Origin: Tolypeutes matacus
Taxonomy: Eukaryota; Chordata; Mammalia; Cingulata; Chlamyphoridae
Reading direction: 5' to 3'
DNA length: 64,000 nt
NCBI GenBank assembly: GCA_026826555.1
Contig: JAKSZT010053994.1
Span: forward strand, 2,185,671 to 2,249,670
Shown here piece after piece: positions 60,723 to 64,000 of this stretch (position 1 is its first letter; each line of letters opens with the position of its first letter). A program made the position numbers and the translations under genes. Below the pieces are notes generated by a model. That model was not told the DNA's origin and ran no database searches. It saw only the letters and a list, made by a program, of their open reading frames with translations.

Positions 60723-61509
60723 CCCAAACAAACACACAAGCATGCAGTCAAACAAAGCTAAGGAAGAGCAGCCTTCCTTCTTGGGCCCTTTGGGGCCTCT
60801 CAGCCTGAGTTCATAAATCAATTACCCTGCAGCCTTCTCTCTGCAGATTTTGAGGCAGATTTTGGTGATGAAATTGAGTTGAAAAACAATTTTTTTGAAG
60901 AAATAAGGGACCCCCAAAAAAGGCCTCTTCTGGACCACCCCCTCCATCGAGGAAACATTAAGTAGGCTTGTGGAAACTTATTGAACACTTCCCACTGCCT
61001 GACACCCCCAGGGGAGCTGAGACTGTACTCAGCATGGGACTATAAAATTGGGTGGCTCATCCCCCTCCTGAGCCAATCATCTCTGTCCCACAGCTGTGAG
61101 ATAAATCAGGCTTCCTCAGCAGGTTCACCTCTCCCCTCAGCCTGGCACCACTTCTAGCCAACCGGTTTGTTCCCAAAAAGCTGAAAGGGGGTCCAAGTAG
61201 CCAAACTGACAGAAAAACCCTTCTCACCCTTTGCCAGGACCCTCCCATTCTTGTAGAGTGGTCTGTCTCACCAGGCTGCCAGGAGGGTGGGGTTTAGCCA
61301 TCTGTGTCCAAGATTTCAAGCTGGGAAAAAAAACTCACAATTTTATATTGAGCAGTCACCTTGCTGTCCAGCTCCCTTCAGATCGATGTCCCCAGGGTTC
61401 TTGCTCTGCAGGCTCCCAGAACAGACCACCTGGGCAAGATCCTGTCCCCAATCAGCTGTCCTCTGGGAGATAAATGGTGAGTGCCCACTTAAACTGATGC
61501 CATCTTCCT
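60723..61509 (-). promoter_or_regulatory. L1-C 5' UTR (internal pol II promoter region)
   Basis: GC-richer block aligning with L1-A 4880-5415 and L1-B about 19910-21150. In L1s of mammals the 5' UTR holds the internal promoter; that role is inferred from family knowledge. The element start reads 'gaggaagatggcatcag' in sense. Confidence 0.65.
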
Positions 61510-61524
61510 CAGGCCCTTGTTATT
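61510..61524. repeat. Target-site duplication of L1-C, right copy
   Basis: Exact partner of 53239-53253. L1-E 3'-region sequence resumes directly. Confidence 0.95.
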
Positions 61525-62818
61525 GATTATTGTATTAATGAATCTTTTCTTGTGAAATTGAAACTTGGCTTATTGTTGTATACTGCCTCCTTGTTGCTCA
61601 AATGTGGCCTCTCTCTAAGCCAAAATCATAATATAAATGCACTACTTTTCCTCCAGTATGGGACATGATTCTTGAGGATGAGCCTCCCTGGCACAGAGGG
61701 ATTTTTATCAAGCACAAACTAGCAATGCAATCTAGAGAAAGACGTTGACCAATTGGGGGAAATGGTAAATACAAATGGGTTTTTATGGCTAAGAAATTTC
61801 AAAGTGAGTCCGGAGGTCATTCCAAGTGGTTACATTTATATAAGTCTCAATAGGAACTCATGGACTGCCACCCTAAACAGTGCCTTCAATAGGAGGGCTC
61901 TTTAGGACTCTAGAGACATCCAGAAACTATAAGCAGGGCAGATAGCTTAAGGATATGGCATGCTGTCATTGGGCCTACTTTGGAATTTATGCTCCCAAGT
62001 GTAACAAAGTTAGACTCATTTATAGGTTCTCTATTAATGTTTCTTCTGACCCTTTTATTTTAACCCATAATTAGCCATATACTTGATAAATATATGTCCC
62101 AGAGACTTAAATCTTTGGTCCATCTATGCACCAGTTGAGTCCTGAATTTCAGTAGAGCTGCAACACCTACTCTCTTGTTCCTTGGACTCACCCAGGACAA
62201 CTGAGAAGGAGATGATGATGGACAACTCCCATCCCAGGGAACAGAGAGTGTCTGTAACCACAAACAAGATTGTTCAAACCATCTGCTCCAGGGGATCTAA
62301 GCTCCCTCTCAATTAGAAGCAAAATAAGCAACACCATCCCAAAATCCTCAAGACTGGATAATGTACAATGGACAAAAGTAGATTTGTTATTATTCTACTA
62401 TAGACATTATTATTCTAGCAATGGAAGAACTCTTATCATTGATATAAAGGCAGTGGCTACCAGAGGTTCTGAGGGGAGGGAGAGTGAAGGATAGGTGTAA
62501 TATGGGGGCATTTTGGGACATTATTCTTGTTCTGCATTACATTGCAGTGGTGGATACAGGCCATTGTATATTTTCACATAACTTACAAAATTTTGTGGAA
62601 CAGAGTGTAAACTATAACATAAATTGTAGTCCATGGTAAGTCGCAATGCTTCAATATGTGTCCTTCAGTTTTAACCAATATACCTCACTAATGAAGGATG
62701 TTGTTAATGTGGGAAAGTTTGTGAAGAGAAGGGTGTGGGCATATGGGAAACCCTTATATATTTTTTGTATCATTTATGTAATCTAAAGCTTCTATAAAAA
62801 TAAAAAAAATATGTAAAA
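61525..62818 (+). mobile_element. L1-E: L1 3' region, part 2 with A-rich tail
   Basis: Continues 53253: 'cttgtgaaattgaaacttggc', 'ctctctaagccaaaatc', 'aaagttagactcatttatagg', ending 'atgtaatctaaagcttctataaaaataaaaaaaat'. Joined to part 1 it is about 1.6 kb, the same extent as L1-D. Confidence 0.9.
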
Positions 62819-62824
62819 AAAATT

Positions 62825-64000
62825 GACAAAATCCAACATATTAAATTTTTTCATCAAGTTAGAAAGAGGGAAATTAGATAAACAAGTTAAAGAATATTTA
62901 CAAAAATGTTCCTCATTGTTGAATTCATCTATCTGCACTCTATATGAAAATGGTATGTTAACGTACATGGATATTGTGCATGATATTGTATAGCTGACAA
63001 CATAGTTAACAATGAAATTCTGAATGATCTTCCTCATAATAGAGAGCAAGGCAAGGTTTACCACTTTCACCATTCTTATGTAAGATAATATTGAAATATT
63101 AGCTAGTGTGATGAAGAAAAAAAAAGGTGTATAGATAGGAAAAGAAGATGTAAAACTGCTGCCATTTGTAGATGACATGGTATTTTTTAATGTAAAAATC
63201 CCAAAGCATCTACATATAAAGTTGGAAATAATAAGTGAATACAGAAAGTTCATGACATACAAGATCAAACAGGCAAAAATCTATCTACTTTATATATTAA
63301 CAAGGAACCTGAAAAAGCCAAACTTAAAAGCACAATACCATTTGCAATCAGTCCAATGAAAATCATATATTCAGTTATACATTTAAAATACATACAAGGT
63401 CTGTATGTTGAACATTTCAACATGTTAATGAAAGAAATTAAGTTAAACAGAAATAAATAGAGACACAATCCATGCTCATGCACTGGAATATTCAAATTAA
63501 TAAAGGTTGCAACTATTCCCAAACTGATTTGTAGGCCAAATAAAATTTCAGTGAAAATCCCAGCAAATTATTAATGGATGAGACAAGCTTCTTACAAAAT
63601 TATTTGGGAAAGAAAATACTTTAGAAAATCTAAAACAATATTGACAAAGAAGAATAATATGGAAGTGATGTTTACCCAATATTAAATCTTTCTCTGTAGT
63701 CATCGTAATCATGACATTGTGGTTGTCATGTAGAAATAGCAAGAACTTTCAAGTATGTCTAATTAATAGTGGAGGAAAATTAGTCTTTTTAACCAAGGAT
63801 GATGAATATTTGGACATCCATAGGGAAAGGAAATAAACACTGATAAAACTCACTCTTATAATAAATTTAATTCAAAATGTAACATGGAGTTAAATGAAAA
63901 ATATAAGCTATATAAAACTTTTAGAAAATTACATAGAAGAATATCTTCAGTGTTTAGAGCAAGGCATAGAATTCTTAGCAGTAACACCAGAAGTGTAATA
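62825..64000 (+). mobile_element. Old L1 ORF2, plus strand (part 2)
   Basis: 'attgacaaaatccaacatatta' picks up the host ORF2 left at 52938. An RT block 'ctgccatttgtagatgacatggtat' (FVDDM, catalytic box) is at 63160. The window ends inside the C-terminal half. Broken in all frames. Confidence 0.75.

Larger units (their letters stand above)
53254..61509 (-). mobile_element. L1-C: full-length L1, minus strand, 8.26 kb
   Basis: Right to left: 5' end at 61509 (antisense 'cttaaactgatgccatcttcctc'), 5' UTR to about 60723, ORF1 remainder (60720-60030), ORF2 (59863-56100), then an unusually long 3' region (about 2.8 kb) to a T-rich end at 53254-53280 (A-tail). A perfect 15-bp TSD flanks it. Relative to L1-B it lacks about 900 bases between 5' UTR and ORF1 (the pyrimidine tract and ORF1 N-terminus). 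ORFs are broken but less than in the other copies, so it is probably the youngest large L1 here. Confidence 0.92.

Noticed and set aside
62792..63268. 158-codon minus-strand frame with membrane-like segments
   Set aside because: Antisense to sense-oriented old L1 ORF2 (FVDDM block at 63160 on the plus strand) and to an L1 tail.

Overview
This is vertebrate nuclear DNA from a mammal. It is AT-rich and intron-free, and I could support no functional host gene anywhere in it. The recurring L1 lineage and the tRNA-derived SINEs (tRNA-like head, A-rich tail, terminal 'gagccacagccgcttccc'-type segment) point to a xenarthran, most likely an armadillo such as Dasypus. That species call comes from recognising the repeat families, not from a database search. 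By my boundaries about two thirds of the window is LINE-1 sequence, with SINEs, MaLR-type LTRs, an endogenous retrovirus remnant and one processed pseudogene.

Layout. 1-10180: one old minus-strand L1 (ORF2 to 5'UTR, read right to left), split by two younger L1 insertions: an ORF2-less copy (1930-5415, 'L1-A') and a 5'-inverted, twin-primed copy (5573-7038, 'L1-F'). 10181-11411: still older L1-like DNA. 11427-12118: a processed pseudogene resembling the PLAC1/oocyte-secreted-protein family. 12119-21150: a near full-length minus-strand L1 ('L1-B') that carries a retroposed ERV transcript end (16121-16584) and a SINE. 22922-24950: LTR copies. 25110-29160: a decayed endogenous retrovirus with pol (integrase) and env remnants, interrupted by a 0.6 kb repeat. 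29940-33895: old minus L1. 35509-36170: a SINE-derived block with a clean 25-bp x 8 minisatellite. 36500-42955: old plus-strand L1 with nested L1 tails and a SINE. 43575-46715: a MaLR-type provirus (LTR, internal, LTR) whose first LTR holds an L1 tail. 47668-48590: SINE plus another copy of the 0.6 kb repeat. 52450-64000: old plus-strand L1, invaded by a plus-strand L1 3' end ('L1-E'), itself split by a full-length minus-strand L1 ('L1-C', 53254-61509).

The window is best read as a stack of dated insertions, many with legible target-site duplications (TSDs). The most interesting signals are in L1 structure. L1-A and L1-C both lose sequence upstream of exactly the same ORF1 position. L1-B keeps there a GT-repeat followed by a long pyrimidine-rich tract. 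This could mean that L1 RNA was spliced or rearranged before re-insertion. Nothing here is a defence system, CRISPR array, operon or intact protein-coding gene.
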